The notes beneath the pieces were generated by a model. That model was not told the DNA's origin, did not search any database, and was given only the letters and a program-made list of their open reading frames with translations. From the NCBI GenBank assembly GCA_934631005.1, contig CAKTXA010000007.1, forward strand, positions 11,390-75,389: a stretch of DNA of 64,000 nucleotides, in the 5' to 3' direction. Origin of the DNA: an uncultured Oscillospiraceae bacterium. GTDB lineage: Bacteria > Bacillota > Clostridia > Oscillospirales > Oscillospiraceae. Position 1 is the first letter of the stretch; each line of letters opens with the position of its first letter. Positions 16,445 to 24,787 of the stretch are shown one piece after another. The position numbers and the translations under genes are program-made.

Positions 16445-17731
16445 TTATTTTGGAAGCTGTGCAAGTCCCGCTTCCACGAGCTTCTGCAAGCTCATAAGAA
16501 TGCCGAGCTTGGCGTGGTACCATGTCAGGCCGCCCTGGAAATAGACGGCGTAGGGCGGGCGGATGGGGCCGTCGGCGGAGAGCTCGATGGACGAGCCCTG
16601 CACGAACGCGCCCGCCGCCATCACGACCTCGGAGTCATAGCCCGGCATGGCCCACGGCACAGGCGTGACGTAGCTGTCCACCGGCGCGGCGGCCTGAATG
16701 CCGCGGCAGAAGGCGAGCATCCGCTCGGCACTGCCGAGCGTGACGGCCTGAATGATGTCGTGCCGGGACTCCGTGGCGTTCGGGACGCACGCAAAGCCGA
16801 GCTTTTCATACACATTCGCGGCGAACACCGCACCCTTGAGCGCCCCGGCCACGACCGTGGGCGCGAGGAAAAAGCCCTGATACAGGGACGGCAGCAGCCC
16901 GAGGTTCGCGCCGACCTCCTGCCCGAGCCCCGGCGCGGAGAGGCGGTACGCGCAGCGCTCGACGCACGCCGCCGTGCCGCAGATATAGCCGCCGATGGGG
17001 GCAAGGCCGCCGCCGGGATTTTTGATCAGGCTGCCCACGATCATGTCCGCGCCCACGTTCGACGGCTCGCGCAGCTCCACGAATTCGCCGTAGCAGTTGT
17101 CGACCATGCACAGGACATCGGGCTTACACTGCTTGCAGAACGCGATGAGCGCGCCGATCTTTTCCACCGAGAACGACGGCCGCGTGGCGTAGCCCTTGGA
17201 GCGCTGGATGGTGATGAGCTTTGTCTTATCCGTGATGGCGGCGCGGATGCCGTCGTAGTCGAACGACCCGTCCGGCAGCAGGTCGACCTGCCGGTAGCTG
17301 ACGCCGTATTCCTTCAGCGAGCACTTGGACGGGCGGATGCCGATGACCTCCTCCAGCGTGTCATACGGCGCGCCGACGGGGCTGAGCAGCTCGTCGCCGG
17401 GCAGCAGGTTTGCGCTCAGCGCCACGGCCAGCGCGTGCGTGCCGCAGGTGATCTGCGGGCGGACGAGCGCCGCCTCGGTGCCGAACGTTCCGGCGTACAC
17501 ACGCTCGAGCTTTTCGCGCCCCAGATCGTCATAGCCGTAGCCCGTGGTGGCGGCGAAGCACGTCGCGTCCACGCGGTTTTGGTGCATGGCGCGCAGCACC
17601 TTGGCCTGATTGTATTCCGCCGTGCGGTCGATGGCGGTAAAGCGGCCCTGCAGGCCGTCCAGTATCTCCTCGCCGTAGTCCAGCACCGCGCGGCTCACAC
17701 CGAGCGATGCGTACATCTCATACAGTTCCAT
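16445..17731 (-). CDS. Methionine gamma-lyase family protein (YnbB / aluminium-resistance family)
   Basis: A 428-residue PLP enzyme of fold type I. A conserved ATTGYGYDDLGREKLERVYAG block and RPQITCGTHAL lie in the N-terminal third. The MVDNCYGEFVE region binds cofactor, and a Lys lies in IQRSKGYATRP. GSLIKNPGGGLAPIGGYI is a family signature. The family is annotated from sequence as methionine gamma-lyase-like or aluminium resistance; the true reaction is uncertain. ATG 17731 with GGGGGAG is chosen. It overlaps the AbrB-type regulator gene by 14 bases, so the two are translated together. Confidence 0.85.
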   Translation of the reverse strand: MELYEMYASLGVSRAVLDYGEEILDGLQGRFTAIDRTAEYNQAKVLRAMHQNRVDATCFAATTGYGYDDLGREKLERVYAGTFGTEAALVRPQITCGTHALAVALSANLLPGDELLSPVGAPYDTLEEVIGIRPSKCSLKEYGVSYRQVDLLPDGSFDYDGIRAAITDKTKLITIQRSKGYATRPSFSVEKIGALIAFCKQCKPDVLCMVDNCYGEFVELREPSNVGADMIVGSLIKNPGGGLAPIGGYICGTAACVERCAYRLSAPGLGQEVGANLGLLPSLYQGFFLAPTVVAGALKGAVFAANVYEKLGFACVPNATESRHDIIQAVTLGSAERMLAFCRGIQAAAPVDSYVTPVPWAMPGYDSEVVMAAGAFVQGSSIELSADGPIRPPYAVYFQGGLTWYHAKLGILMSLQKLVEAGLAQLPK

Positions 17732-17978
17732 TGTGTTCTCCCCCGTTTCTCTCCAGATCCTCAAAAACCTGCGCCGCCGCGTCGCGGATGACGTCGGGGC
17801 GTGTGACGATGATGCCGCTGCGCTCGTCGCCGAGAATTAAAAGCGTGTCCCCGGGCTTGACGTCAAACAGCGTCCGCGCGTCCTTGGGAATGACGATCTG
17901 TCCCTTTTCGCCGACCTTCGCGGTGCCGAATATGTGGTAGCCGCCCGCGCGCCCCAACAGATGCTTGCCAGCCGCCAT
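17718..17978 (-). CDS. AbrB/SpoVT-domain transcriptional regulator
   Basis: An 86-residue DNA-binding protein. The swapped-hairpin AbrB domain is at residues 17-60: TAKVGEKGQIVIPKDARTLFDVKPGDTLLILGD. The N-terminal segment (MAAGKHLLGRAGGYHIFG) is typical of the clostridial subgroup. These act as dimers or tetramers on AT-rich promoters. The C-terminus overlaps the start of the PLP enzyme gene by 14 bases, so the regulator probably controls this operon. The start is supported by AAAGGAG 8 bases upstream. Confidence 0.88.
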   Translation of the reverse strand: MAAGKHLLGRAGGYHIFGTAKVGEKGQIVIPKDARTLFDVKPGDTLLILGDERSGIIVTRPDVIRDAAAQVFEDLERNGGEHNGTV

Positions 17979-18006
17979 AGCGTGCTCCTTTCATGGGTAA
18001 AAATCA

Positions 18007-18043
18007 TACTTGTATAACTTACAGCACGTGGTGTGATTTGTCA
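18007..18043 (-). promoter_or_regulatory. Promoter candidate for the AbrB operon
   Basis: A consensus TTGACA (18043-18038 on minus) heads the 65-base region before the regulator. The -10 is ambiguous: TAAGTT at 17 bases or TTATAC at 21. An imperfect AT-rich palindrome around ATACTTGTAT overlaps it and could be a self-binding site. Confidence 0.45.
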
Positions 18044-18044
18044 A

Positions 18045-18080
18045 CAAAAAACTCCGGCGGTGTATCCAAACACCGCCGGA
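18045..18080 (-). terminator. Rho-independent terminator after the MATE gene
   Basis: An 11-bp GC stem (18053-18063 with 18070-18080) followed on minus by TTTTTTG. Confidence 0.88.
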
Positions 18081-18087
18081 GAGCCGG

Positions 18088-19497
18088 TCATTGCTTCGTT
18101 TTTTCGCGGAAGGAGCGCGGCAGCCACCATTTTTTCGCCAGCACGATCAAAAACAGGAGGCCGCGCACGGCAAGCTCGATGCTCATGGCGATCCACGCCC
18201 CCGGCAGCGCCATGCTGTTTGCCAGCAGCACCGTCAGCGGCACGCGCACGCCCCACATGCTCACAAAATTGAGCACCGAGCTGAGCAGCGAGTTGCCTGC
18301 GCCCTGAAAAACGCCCGTGGCCACGATGGATGCGCCGTACAGCGGCTCGGCAAACACCACGATGCGCAGCACCTGCACCGCCAGCGCGGCGGCGAGGGCG
18401 TCCGGCGTGAGGATGCCGATGATCGTGGGCGCGAGGACGTACATCAGCCCTGCCGCCGCGCCCATCACGCCCGTGCCCAGCAGCACCGTCACCCAGCTGA
18501 GCCGCGTGACAAGGTCGCGGCGCTCCGCGCCCACGCTCTGGCCGACGAGGGTGATGGCGGCGTTCTGCACGCCGTAGCCCGGCATATAGCACAGCGCCTC
18601 GGCTGTGACGGCAAAGGAGTTCGCGGCGATGGACGTTGTGCCCAGCGGCGCAATGATGCTGGTGGTGGCGACCTGCCCGCCGGACATGACCGCCTGCTCC
18701 AGCGCCACCGGCGCGGCGAGCAGCGCCGCGCGTTTCAGCTGCCGCGGCACAAAGCGCAGCCGTTCGCCCCGCCGCAGGTGCAGCATCGGGCTGTACAGCA
18801 GCAGAGCCGCGCATAGCAGAAGCGCCACCACGGCCTCGGCCAGCGCCGTGCCCAGCGCCGCGCCCGTCACGCCCAGCCCCGCGCCCGGCACGGTGATGCC
18901 GCCGATCTGCCGCGTGGGGAAGATGAGGAAAAAGTTGAAGACCACGTCCAGCGGGCACATCAGCACCAGCAGGATGCTGGGCGTGCGCATATTGCCGCTG
19001 GCCTGCAAAAGCCCCGCCGCCAGCCGGTTGAGCAGGAAAAATGGCAGCGCCAGCGAATAGACGAGAAAATACGCCGCCGCGTCCTTCCAGATGGCGCTGT
19101 CGGCGCCGAGCCAGCGGGGCAGTGCCCCGGAGACTGCCGCGCCGAGCCCGGCCAGCAGCAGCCCGAACGCGAGCCCCGTCACGATGCCCTGCCGCACGAG
19201 GTTGCGGGCGTCCTGTTCATCGCCCGCGCCGATGCGCTGCGCCGTCTGCACGCAGAAGCCGACGATCATTGCCCGGCACAGCCCGCCGAGCAGCCACGTG
19301 GTGGATGCGACCAGCCCGATGGCGGCCGAGGCATTCGTGCCGAGCGAGCCGACCATGGACGTGTCGATATACTGCATGATGATGGAGGACACCTGTGCCA
19401 GAATGGCCGGGACGCTCAGCTGCGCGACCAGCCGGATCTGCTGCCGCAGCGAAAGCGCCCGCCCCTCCCGCATCGCGCCGAGAAGGTCCTGTTTCAT
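18088..19497 (-). CDS. MATE-family multidrug/metabolite exporter
   Basis: A 469-residue protein with about twelve membrane helices in two six-helix bundles, as in NorM/DinF-type exporters. The first bundle begins QIRLVAQLSVPAILAQVSSIIMQYIDTSMVG, and the second around LLAAPVALEQAVMSGGQ; both are known MATE repeat starts. It uses a cation gradient to export drugs or metabolites. It is monocistronic, with its own terminator and a repeat-filled upstream gap. The substrate is unknown. Confidence 0.93.
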   Translation of the reverse strand: MKQDLLGAMREGRALSLRQQIRLVAQLSVPAILAQVSSIIMQYIDTSMVGSLGTNASAAIGLVASTTWLLGGLCRAMIVGFCVQTAQRIGAGDEQDARNLVRQGIVTGLAFGLLLAGLGAAVSGALPRWLGADSAIWKDAAAYFLVYSLALPFFLLNRLAAGLLQASGNMRTPSILLVLMCPLDVVFNFFLIFPTRQIGGITVPGAGLGVTGAALGTALAEAVVALLLCAALLLYSPMLHLRRGERLRFVPRQLKRAALLAAPVALEQAVMSGGQVATTSIIAPLGTTSIAANSFAVTAEALCYMPGYGVQNAAITLVGQSVGAERRDLVTRLSWVTVLLGTGVMGAAAGLMYVLAPTIIGILTPDALAAALAVQVLRIVVFAEPLYGASIVATGVFQGAGNSLLSSVLNFVSMWGVRVPLTVLLANSMALPGAWIAMSIELAVRGLLFLIVLAKKWWLPRSFREKTKQ

Positions 19498-19557
19498 GCC
19501 AGATGCCCCCCTTTTGAAGTAATAGTGAAGAGTGAATAGTGAAGAAGTGAGTTATTA

Positions 19558-19930
19558 GTCGTAACGTAGGGGAGGGGCTTGCCCCTCCCGCTGGTACGCA
19601 CCGCCGTACTTTCTGGGCAGTGCCGATTTGCCGAGGGCCCATAGCTTCCCCTGGGGGAAGCTGTCAGCCGTAGGCTGACTGATGAGGGTCGGGGAGCAGT
19701 TGCGCTTTGCTGAGCATGCTAAGCTATGTTTCAGTGCTCCCCGGCCCTCATCCGCCCCCTTCGGGGGCACCTGTCCCTACCCTCTTTGTCCCTTCGGGAC
19801 ATTTCCCCCTGATAGGGGGAATCGGCCCCGAGGGGAAGGTATGGGGTGCGCACCGCCCTGCCGCTGCATGCAAAAGCCGCTGCTGCCAACCAGCGGGCGG
19901 GGCAAGCCCCGCCCCTACATTATGACGAAT
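19558..19930. repeat. Hairpin-rich intergenic repeat, copy B (full length)
   Basis: Left end GTCGTAACGTAGGGG plus a GGGGCTTGCCCC hairpin; right end the inverted equivalent, CCAACCAGCGGGCGGGGC to CTACATTATGAC. The core has the CTTCCCCTGGGGGAAG hairpin, the stem GTCAGCC/GGCTGAC, and long arms GATGAGGGTCGGGGAGCA and its complement. The last stem is interrupted by about 57 extra bases with a TGTCCCTTCGGGACA hairpin. The piece at 19512-19556 upstream matches 8254-8288 in reverse. No gene is seen in the gap. Confidence 0.87.
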
Positions 19931-19944
19931 GAACCGCATTTACT

Positions 19945-19981
19945 AAAAACGGGAGGGGTGCGGCCCCTCCCGGTTTTTTTG
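19945..19981 (-). terminator. Rho-independent terminator after upp
   Basis: A 10-bp GC stem around ACCGGGAGGGG/CCCCTCCCG with T-runs on both sides; works in either direction and ends 8 bases beyond upp. Confidence 0.85.
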
Positions 19982-19988
19982 GATCGTT

Positions 19989-20636
19989 TTATTTCGTACC
20001 GAAAATGCGGTCGCCGGCGTCGCCGAGGCCGGGGACGATGTAGCCGTGCTCGTTCAGGCATTCATCGACCGCGCCGCAGTAGATCTCCACGTTCGGGTGG
20101 TTCTTTTCGATGAGCTGGATGCCGACGGGCGCGGCGACCAGCACCATGAGCTTGATGTTCGTGCAGCCGCGCTTTTCCATCTCGCTGATGGCCGCGTCCG
20201 CCGAGCCGCCGGTGGCGAGCATCGGGTCAACGATCATCACCTCGCGCTCGGCGATGTCCTTGGGCATTTTGCAGAAATAGACGTGCGGCTCAAGCGTTTC
20301 CTCGTCGCGGTACATACCGATATGGCCCACACGCGCCGACGGCATCATGCGCAGCACGCCGTCGACCAGACCCAGGCCCGCGCGCAGGATGGGCACCACG
20401 GCGATCTTCTTGCCGGCCAGCGTCGGGAGCATCGCCTTGCACAGCGGGGTCTCGACCTCTTTGGTGGTCAGCGGCAGGTCGCGCATCGCTTCATATGTGA
20501 TGAACATACCGACCTCGGAGACAAGCTCGCGGAAGTCCTTGACGCTGGTGTTCTTGTCGCGCATGATGGTCAGCTTGTGCGCGACCAGGGGATGGTCCAT
20601 AATGTGTACGTTCGGTCCGAATTGATTCTGGCTCAT
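19989..20636 (-). CDS. upp: Uracil phosphoribosyltransferase
   Basis: Upp salvages uracil to UMP using PRPP. The 215-residue protein has HPLVAHKLTIMRD near the N-terminus, VPILRAGLGLVDG, the PRPP loop VMIVDPMLATGGSADAAI and the uracil site GYIVPGLGDAGDRIFGTK at the end. It starts 18 bases after the tsaB stop with GGGAG upstream, so it is the third gene of a tsaE-tsaB-upp operon. Full length, nothing missing. Confidence 0.97.
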   Translation of the reverse strand: MSQNQFGPNVHIMDHPLVAHKLTIMRDKNTSVKDFRELVSEVGMFITYEAMRDLPLTTKEVETPLCKAMLPTLAGKKIAVVPILRAGLGLVDGVLRMMPSARVGHIGMYRDEETLEPHVYFCKMPKDIAEREVMIVDPMLATGGSADAAISEMEKRGCTNIKLMVLVAAPVGIQLIEKNHPNVEIYCGAVDECLNEHGYIVPGLGDAGDRIFGTK

Positions 20637-20654
20637 GTGAAACTCCCTTTCCGT

Positions 20655-21359
20655 CTATTCGTTCTTCATCGCTTCCATACGCGCACGCTCGGCCTGCGAC
20701 AGGCGCAGGTAATTCGGCGTGAGCGCGCCGGCGTCGCCGGTGAGACCGGCGTTGAGTTTCTCCTGTGCGCACAGCGCAACGCCGGCGGCGCGCTGGTGAC
20801 GCAGATGCTCCGGCAGCAGATGCAGCGCCGGGATATTTTGTCCGAGTGCATTATAGCACAAAGCCGCGCCGTCGCCAACAAGAAAAACAGGTTTTTCGAG
20901 TTTTTTCAGGAAATCGCCCAGCTCGTCCACGCTGACGGCGCAGTCAGGCAGCAAAGCGGTGGATTTGCCGTCTGCGACGGCGTAGACCGCCGTGTAGACC
21001 TGCTGCCGCCGCGCGTCCATGCAGGCGCACCAGATGCCGTCGCACGCCGCCGCGCCGCGGATCATCGCCTCCAGCGTGGAGACGCCGAAGCACGGCAGCT
21101 GCCGCCCCCAGCAAAAGCCCTTGGCCGCCGCCACGCCGATGCGCACGCCCGTAAAGCTGCCCGGCCCCGCGGCCACGCCCACGGCGTCGATGTCCTGCGG
21201 CGTGAGGCCGCAGTTTTGCAGCAGCTGCTCCGCCAGCAGCAAAAGCGTGCGACTGTGCGTCAGCCCGTTATTGAGAAAGCCCTCCGCCAGCAGCTGCCCG
21301 CTTGAGAGCAGCGCGGCGCTGGCCGCCTTGGCCGAGGATTCAAAGGCTAAGATCTTCAA
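20655..21359 (-). CDS. tsaB: tRNA t6A modification protein TsaB
   Basis: TsaB is the scaffold partner of TsaD in making threonylcarbamoyl-adenosine at tRNA position 37. The 234-residue protein shows the ASKHA-type N-terminus ILAFESSAKAASAAL, then GLTHSRTLLLLAEQLL and the GVAAGPGSFTGVRIGVAAAKG motif that defines TsaB. The start is taken as TTG 21359, because AGGAGG lies 8 bases upstream and homologues begin at ILA; the upstream ATG at 21398 has no ribosome site. The gene overlaps tsaE by 20 bases. No tsaD or rimI is next to it. Confidence 0.9.
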   Translation of the reverse strand: MKILAFESSAKAASAALLSSGQLLAEGFLNNGLTHSRTLLLLAEQLLQNCGLTPQDIDAVGVAAGPGSFTGVRIGVAAAKGFCWGRQLPCFGVSTLEAMIRGAAACDGIWCACMDARRQQVYTAVYAVADGKSTALLPDCAVSVDELGDFLKKLEKPVFLVGDGAALCYNALGQNIPALHLLPEHLRHQRAAGVALCAQEKLNAGLTGDAGALTPNYLRLSQAERARMEAMKNE

Positions 21360-21786
21360 GCGGCTCGCCTCCTGTGATGGTGATGCGGCGGCAGTCATCG
21401 CCGCCGTCCGGAACGCGCTCGATGCGCACGGTGATGGGATTTTCCAGCGCGTCGGCTACATTTTCGCTCCACTCCACGGCGCACACGCCGCCGCGGGCAA
21501 GATAATCCTCCCAGCCGATGTCAAACAGCTCCTCGCTGCTCCCCAGCCGGTACATATCAAAATGGAACAGCGGCAGGCGGCCTGTGAGGTATTCGTTTAC
21601 GATGGTATACGTCGGGCTCGTGACGGCGTCCTTTATGCCGAGCCCTTCGGCAAGGCCGCGCGTGAACGCCGTCTTGCCCGCGCCGAGCCCGCCGAGAAAC
21701 GCGATGACCTCGCCGCCGCGCAGCGTCCTTCCGAGCGCCGCGCCGATGCGCTGCGTCTCAGCGGGGGCGTGCGTCAAAAATTCCAT
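21340..21786 (-). CDS. tsaE: tRNA t6A modification ATPase TsaE
   Basis: A 148-residue P-loop ATPase that works with TsaB-TsaD in t6A synthesis. Walker A GGLGAGKTAFTRGLAEGLG, the SPTYTIVNEY motif and FDMYRLGSSEELFDIGWEDY are all present, ending in the VEWSENV block. ATG 21786 is chosen with AAGGTGG upstream; an earlier in-frame ATG at 21840 adds residues not seen in the family. First gene of the tsaE-tsaB-upp operon, divergent from the SEDS gene. Confidence 0.93.
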   Translation of the reverse strand: MEFLTHAPAETQRIGAALGRTLRGGEVIAFLGGLGAGKTAFTRGLAEGLGIKDAVTSPTYTIVNEYLTGRLPLFHFDMYRLGSSEELFDIGWEDYLARGGVCAVEWSENVADALENPITVRIERVPDGGDDCRRITITGGEPLEDLSL

Positions 21787-21846
21787 GTGCTCCACCTTCT
21801 TTTCTCGCCCTATCCTATCACAATTTTCCCCAATATGCAAAGATTC

Positions 21847-21875
21847 TTTACATCCCGGCGTTTGTCTGCTACAAT
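21847..21875 (+). promoter_or_regulatory. SigA-type promoter of the SEDS gene
   Basis: TTTACA, 17-base spacer, TACAAT, 40 bases before the ATG at 21915. Confidence 0.75.
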
Positions 21876-21914
21876 ATACTATCGAAATTCTGCTTTTTGA
21901 AAGGGGGCGGGGCG

Positions 21915-23069
21915 ATGCAGGCTATTTTTCGCGCCATCCGGGAGTTTACGCGCAAGGCGGATATGGTGCTGCTGCTTCTGTGCATGACGGCGACGATCTT
22001 CGGCATCGTCATCATCTCCAGTGCCACGAGCTATCTGGGCAGCGCCCGGTATATCCGCATCCAGACGCTCTCGCTCATTCTGGGCATCATCCTCTACGTC
22101 CTGCTCACGCTGGTGGACGTGGACATCATCGCCGAGCGGCGCGAGCTGCTGCTGGTGTTCTGCATCGTGTTCATCGGGATGCTCCGCTTCTTCGGCGTCG
22201 AGGGCCAGACGGGCAACAAGAGCTGGCTGGACTTCAAGTTCCTGCCCTTCAACATCCAGCCCGCGGAGGTCTGCAAGGTCTTTTATATCATCATCCTCGC
22301 CAAAACGATGGCGGTCAAGCAGAACAAGCTCTCCTCGCCGCTGGTCGTGGCGCAGCTGGCGGGCATCACGGCGGCGCTGGCGGGGCTCATTATCTTCGTG
22401 TCGTATGACGACGGCGTGGCGCTCAACTACCTGCTCATCTTCGTCATCATGGCGTTCGTCGGCGGCGTGAACATCGTCTGGTTTCTCGCCGGGGCGGGGG
22501 CGCTGCTGGCGCTGTCGCCCATCATCTGGACGCGCTTTCTTGACACCTACCAGCGCGAGCGTATCCTCGTGCTGTTCGACCCCACGATCGACCCCAGCGC
22601 GCAGAGCGTCCGCTGGCAGATGAACCGCAGCCTGCGGATGCTGCAGAACGGCGGCGTGGCCGGGCAGGGGCTCGGCAGGGGCACCATGGTGCAGGCAGGC
22701 CTGCTGCCCGCACAGCACACCGACTTCATCTTCGCCTCCGCGGGCGAGGAGCTGGGGATGCTCGGGTGCCTCGCGATCCTGCTGCTGCTGGCGGCCATCA
22801 TCGCGCGCTGCGTGTATGTGGGCGTCAAGTCCGGCAACTATATGAACCGGCTCATCTGCGTGGGCATCGCAGGTATGCTCCTGTCGCAGATCGCGGTCAA
22901 TGTGGGCATGTGCCTGGGCGTGTTCCCGGTCGTGGGCCTGACGCTGCCGTTTTTCTCTTACGGCGGCAGCTCCATCGTCACGATGTTCGCCGCGATGGGC
23001 TTTGTGTCCGGCATCAATATGCGCCCCGCGCCTGATTCCAACGCGCGGTATATCCGCCCGCGATACTGA
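21915..23069 (+). CDS. SEDS-family peptidoglycan polymerase (RodA/FtsW/SpoVE)
   Basis: A 384-residue protein with about ten membrane helices. SEDS landmarks are GNKSWLDFKFLPFNIQPAEVCKV, a long extracytoplasmic loop with RWQMNRSLRMLQNGGVAGQGLGRG, QHTDFIFASAGEELGMLG (with the catalytic-type Asp) and GLTLPFFSYGGSSIV. These proteins join lipid II into glycan strands with a class B PBP. Length and termini fit RodA best, but FtsW or SpoVE cannot be excluded. The start is ATG 21915 with GGGGCGG upstream; a TTG at 21897 has no site. Monocistronic with its own promoter and terminator. Confidence 0.88.
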   Translation: MQAIFRAIREFTRKADMVLLLLCMTATIFGIVIISSATSYLGSARYIRIQTLSLILGIILYVLLTLVDVDIIAERRELLLVFCIVFIGMLRFFGVEGQTGNKSWLDFKFLPFNIQPAEVCKVFYIIILAKTMAVKQNKLSSPLVVAQLAGITAALAGLIIFVSYDDGVALNYLLIFVIMAFVGGVNIVWFLAGAGALLALSPIIWTRFLDTYQRERILVLFDPTIDPSAQSVRWQMNRSLRMLQNGGVAGQGLGRGTMVQAGLLPAQHTDFIFASAGEELGMLGCLAILLLLAAIIARCVYVGVKSGNYMNRLICVGIAGMLLSQIAVNVGMCLGVFPVVGLTLPFFSYGGSSIVTMFAAMGFVSGINMRPAPDSNARYIRPRY

Positions 23070-23082
23070 ACTGATAGCAAGC

Positions 23083-23131
23083 ATCCGGCACGGTGCGGTC
23101 AGAAATGACCGGCCGTGCCGGAATTTTTTTG
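23083..23131 (+). terminator. Rho-independent terminator after the SEDS gene
   Basis: A long GC stem beginning TCCGGCACGG with a GAAA loop, one bulge, then ATTTTTTTG. Confidence 0.88.
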
Positions 23132-23195
23132 TATAATTGCCCGCGGATAGCAAACACTACCACTGACATCCATTTACAGTCAGGAGGTAATCCCT

Positions 23196-24407
23196 TTGAA
23201 AAAAACGTACTTCATCCGCGCACTGGCCTGCATGCTCGTGCTGTGCCTGTGCGCAGCGTCGGCGCTGGCCGCGCCGATCAGTCTGGCGCAGAGCAGTGTC
23301 TACTGCCTGTCGCAGAGCGATTTCCCGCAGCCGGAGGACTTCGCGGGCGGCGGGATCTTCATCTCGTCCGTGCCGTCCGAGGGTGTGTGCCGCATCGTTT
23401 ACGGCAGCAGGACCATCTGCGCCGGGGACGTGCTGCCCGCCGCGGCGCTGGACGCGCTGGAGCTGCGGCCGGAGGCAGACCTGAAAATGGACTGCGCCCT
23501 CGTCTACCGCCCCATCAGCGCGGCGGGCGTGGGGCTGCCGCAGCAGCTCTCGTTCCGTCTGACGGGCAGCAAGAATACCGCGCCGCTCGCGCGCGGGAGC
23601 GAGTTTGAGACGTATAAGAACATCGCCAACACCGGCACGCTGAGCGTCAGTGACGCCGAGGGCGACGCGCTGGAGTATACGCTCGTCCGCGCGCCGAAGC
23701 GCGGCAGCGTGGAGTTGTATGACGACGGCACGTTCCTCTATACGCCGAAGGAGAACAAGGTCGGGCGCGACAGCTTTGTCTTTACCGCGACCGACGCCGC
23801 GGGGAATGTCTCGGAGGAGGCGACGGTGCGCGTGCGCATCGTAAAGCCCACCGACGCCGCGACGTATGCCGACCTGCACGGCAAGGACGGCGAGTACGCC
23901 GCCATGTGGCTGAAGGACTCCGGTGCGTTCTGCGGCGAGCGCGTGGCGGACAGGCTGTGCTTCGGGCCGGAAAAAACGGTCAGCCGCGGCGATTTTCTCG
24001 CCGCCGCCATGCACGTGTTCGGCCGCGCGCCGGATGACGCGGCGCTGACCTCCGGCTTTGCCGACGAGTGCGAAGCCGCGGCGTGGCTGCGGCCGTATCT
24101 CACGAGCGCGCTGCGCGCGGGCGTCATCGGCGGCACGCCGAGCGATGAGGGGCTTCTGTTCCGCCCGACGGCGGAGCTGACGCGCGCGGAGGCGGCGGTG
24201 ATCGTGGCAAAGCTCCTCGAGCTGCCGCAGGACACGGCGCAGACCGTTGCCGCCATGCAGACAGGGGAGGACGCCGTCCCCGCCTGGGCCGCCGGCGCCG
24301 CCGCAGCCCTCCAGACCGCCGGTCTCACCCTGAACGTCACTGAGACCGGCGCCATCACCAGACTCGAAGCCGCCGAGCTTCTGTACGAAGCCGCCATGCT
24401 GGAGTGA
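23196..24407 (+). CDS. Secreted protein with cadherin-like domain and SLH-type repeats
   Basis: A 403-residue exported protein. Residues 1-27 form a signal peptide (MKKTYFIRALACMLVLCLCA then ASALAA). Residues 130-220 form one cadherin-like/Ig-like beta domain (NTGTLSVSDAEGDALEYTLVRAPKRGSVELYDDGTFLYTP, VGRDSFVFTATDAAGNVSEEATV). Residues 250-400 resemble two to three degenerate SLH motifs (VSRGDFLAAAMHVFG, LRPYLTSALRAGVIGG, LTRAEAAVIVAKLL, ITRLEAAELLYEA). SLH domains tether proteins to cell-wall polymers. Probably a surface protein; the ligand is unknown. AGGAGG is 8 bases before the ATG at 23196. Confidence 0.82.
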   Translation: MKKTYFIRALACMLVLCLCAASALAAPISLAQSSVYCLSQSDFPQPEDFAGGGIFISSVPSEGVCRIVYGSRTICAGDVLPAAALDALELRPEADLKMDCALVYRPISAAGVGLPQQLSFRLTGSKNTAPLARGSEFETYKNIANTGTLSVSDAEGDALEYTLVRAPKRGSVELYDDGTFLYTPKENKVGRDSFVFTATDAAGNVSEEATVRVRIVKPTDAATYADLHGKDGEYAAMWLKDSGAFCGERVADRLCFGPEKTVSRGDFLAAAMHVFGRAPDDAALTSGFADECEAAAWLRPYLTSALRAGVIGGTPSDEGLLFRPTAELTRAEAAVIVAKLLELPQDTAQTVAAMQTGEDAVPAWAAGAAAALQTAGLTLNVTETGAITRLEAAELLYEAAMLE

Positions 24408-24412
24408 AAAAA

Positions 24413-24443
24413 TAAGCCGGGAAGGAAACCCTTCCCGGCTTTT
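24413..24443 (+). terminator. Rho-independent terminator
   Basis: An 11-bp stem AAGCCGGGAAG / CTTCCCGGCTT with a TTTT tail, just after the SLH-protein stop. Confidence 0.87.
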
Positions 24444-24507
24444 GGCATCTACGGTTTTGCTGCACCAGCAAAGACTACTGCTGCGTCTGCACCTTCGGTC
24501 TTTTGTG

Positions 24508-24765
24508 GCAGTGCCGATTTCTAGGAGTGCCTTGGCTTCCCCTGGGGGAAGCTGTCGGCGAAGCCGACTGATGAGGGTCGGGGAGCAGTCGCGTTTTGCG
24601 GAGCATGCTAAGCTATGTTTCAGTGCTCCCCGGCCCTCATCCGCCCCCTTCGGGAGCACCTTCCCCGAGGGGAAGGTATGGGGTGCCTACGTTTCGCCGA
24701 TGCGTGCAAAAGCCACAGCTGCCGACCAGCGGGCGGGGTAGAACCTTGTCCCTACGGCATGTTTA
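24508..24765. repeat. Hairpin-rich intergenic repeat, copy C
   Basis: The core is intact: CTTCCCCTGGGGGAAG hairpin, stem GTCGGC/GCCGAC, GATGAGGGTCGGGGAGCA arms around AGCATGCTAAGCTATG, CCCCCTTCGGGAG hairpin, CTTCCCCGAGGGGAAG hairpin. The outer ends are decayed: right GACCAGCGGGCGGGGTAG without the full palindrome, left absent. It fills the gap between convergent transcripts; no gene is seen. Confidence 0.82.
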
Positions 24766-24787
24766 GGGGTGTGGTGGTTTGCCGGAA

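Noticed and set aside
23132..23137. TATAAT ahead of the SLH-protein gene
   Set aside because: It lies in the tail of the preceding terminator and has no -35 box at a usable distance; may be real but is not supported.
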